From CAVZLD01 sp964522605 (GTDB lineage: Bacteria; Planctomycetota; Planctomycetia; Pirellulales; Pirellulaceae): a DNA stretch of 6,619 bases. Position numbers and translations under genes: made by a program. Below, piece by piece: positions 5,885 to 6,619 of the stretch (position 1 is the first letter of the stretch; every line of letters starts with the position of its first letter). The stretch spans positions 1 through 6,619 of the forward strand of contig CAZFWV010000373.1 of NCBI GenBank assembly GCA_964522605.1, written 5' to 3'. The notes under the pieces were generated by a model. That model had not been told where the DNA came from and did not search any database. It was given only the letters and a program-made list of their open reading frames with translations.

Positions 5885-5885
5885 G
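5880..5885 (+). promoter_or_regulatory. Ribosome binding site of the nitrilase gene
   Basis: AAGGAG lies nine bases before ATG 5895, a strong match to the Shine-Dalgarno consensus. It sits on the outer edge of the terminal repeat, where other copies read CGCAGAGGAA or CGCGGAGAAG. Confidence 0.75.
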
Positions 5886-5894
5886 AAGAAAGAG

Positions 5895-6619
5895 ATGAGA
5901 GACATTCGGATTGGTGCGGCACAGTTTGAACATCGGGATCACGAAAAAGCGTATAACCTGGATCGAATGCGTGAGCTGACTCGTTGTGCTGTCGAGCAAG
6001 GCGCCGAAATCGTCAGCTTTCACGAATGCTGTATTCCTGGCTATTCCTGGATTCAGCCGCTCAGTCGCCAGGCACTCCTCGATGTCGCCGAACCGGTTCC
6101 GGATGGCCCATCAACACAGGCTCTGATCCGTCTGGCACGAGAATTCAACGCGGTCCTGATGGCAGGATTACTCGAAAAGGACGATCACGGCAAGATTTAC
6201 AATTGCTACATCACCGTCAGTCGCGATGGTTTCCTCTGCAAGTTCCACAAGCTGCACCCATTTGTGAACCCACATCTGAGTGCGGGTGAAGGCTTCCGCG
6301 TCCTGGAGCTGCTCGGGTGCCGTATTGGGTTTCTAATCTGTTACGACAACAACTTACCGGAAAACGTTCGAATCACGACGATGATGGGCGCCGAAATCAT
6401 CATGATGCCGCACGTCACCGGATGTCTACCATCGGTCATGCCGGGACGCGGATCCGTCGACCGAAGCCTGTGGGACAATCGACATCGAGACCCGGTTCGA
6501 CTGCGTCAGGAATTCCGTGGCCCGAAGGGACGTGGCTGGTTGATGCGTTGGCTGCCGGCGCGCGCCTATGAGAATGGCGTTTATGCGGTGTTCACGAATC
6601 CGATTGGATGCGACTACAA
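5895..6619 (+). CDS. Nitrilase-superfamily carbon-nitrogen hydrolase (3' end outside the window)
   Basis: An open frame runs from ATG 5895 to the window end, giving 241 residues (MRDIRIGAAQFEH at the start). The nitrilase Glu-Lys-Cys triad is present: Glu44 in HECCIPGY, Lys119 in KFHKLHP and Cys149 in GFLICYDN. Glu132 in SAGEGF fits the second conserved glutamate. ARAYENGVYAVFTNPIG near 222-238 is the usual segment after the catalytic core. Such enzymes hydrolyse nitriles, amides or N-carbamoyl groups, usually in the cytoplasm as oligomers. I cannot say which; the CYDNNLPE context is compatible with amidases or N-carbamoyl hydrolases. Residues about 176-215 are an arginine-rich stretch (GRGSVDRSLWDNRHRDPVR). 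Most of the protein is present; perhaps 40-80 residues are missing. The start is set by the ribosome binding site at 5880-5885, at the edge of element 2. Confidence 0.92.
   Translation, partial: MRDIRIGAAQFEHRDHEKAYNLDRMRELTRCAVEQGAEIVSFHECCIPGYSWIQPLSRQALLDVAEPVPDGPSTQALIRLAREFNAVLMAGLLEKDDHGKIYNCYITVSRDGFLCKFHKLHPFVNPHLSAGEGFRVLELLGCRIGFLICYDNNLPENVRITTMMGAEIIMMPHVTGCLPSVMPGRGSVDRSLWDNRHRDPVRLRQEFRGPKGRGWLMRWLPARAYENGVYAVFTNPIGCDY

Noticed and set aside
5984..6571. Two + strand frames of 101 and 84 residues near the window end
   Set aside because: Both are shadows of the nitrilase gene, which stays open in its own frame from 5895 and carries the full catalytic triad.

Overview
The window looks like chromosomal DNA of a GC-rich bacterium, most likely a planctomycete. 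The reasons are a two-domain alpha/beta hydrolase of a type I associate with planctomycetes, and spacers full of palindromic repeats of a style I recall from those genomes. Both are from memory; no marker gene fixes the taxonomy. All four real genes are on the + strand.

Layout: 1-300 is a patchwork of hairpin repeats ending in a 75-nt repeat that recurs elsewhere (partial element 0). 417-2720 encodes a 767-aa hydrolase with a degenerate N-terminal and an intact C-terminal alpha/beta-hydrolase domain. Fourteen bases later, 2735-3697 encodes a fumarylacetoacetate hydrolase (FAH) family enzyme, so the two probably form an operon. 3721-4201 is a composite intergenic element (element 1) bounded by inverted repeats. 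4284-5597 encodes a 12-helix MFS transporter. 5571-5884 is a shorter, damaged relative of that element (element 2), which overlaps the 3' end of the MFS gene. 5895 to the window end encodes the first 241 residues of a nitrilase-superfamily C-N hydrolase, cut by the window edge.

Taken together, an esterase/hydrolase, an FAH-type C-C bond enzyme, a transporter and a C-N hydrolase suggest uptake and breakdown of a small organic acid, ester or amide. The substrate cannot be read from the sequence, and the two repeat elements may split the genes into separate transcription units.

The most unusual content lies in the spacers. Related elements are built from shuffled modules: inverted terminal repeats, two kinds of long hairpin and a 162-nt block about 96% identical between two copies. 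They abut genes so closely that one supplies the last eight codons and stop of the MFS gene and another reaches into the ribosome binding site of the nitrilase gene. No transposase, CRISPR array, tRNA or rRNA was seen.
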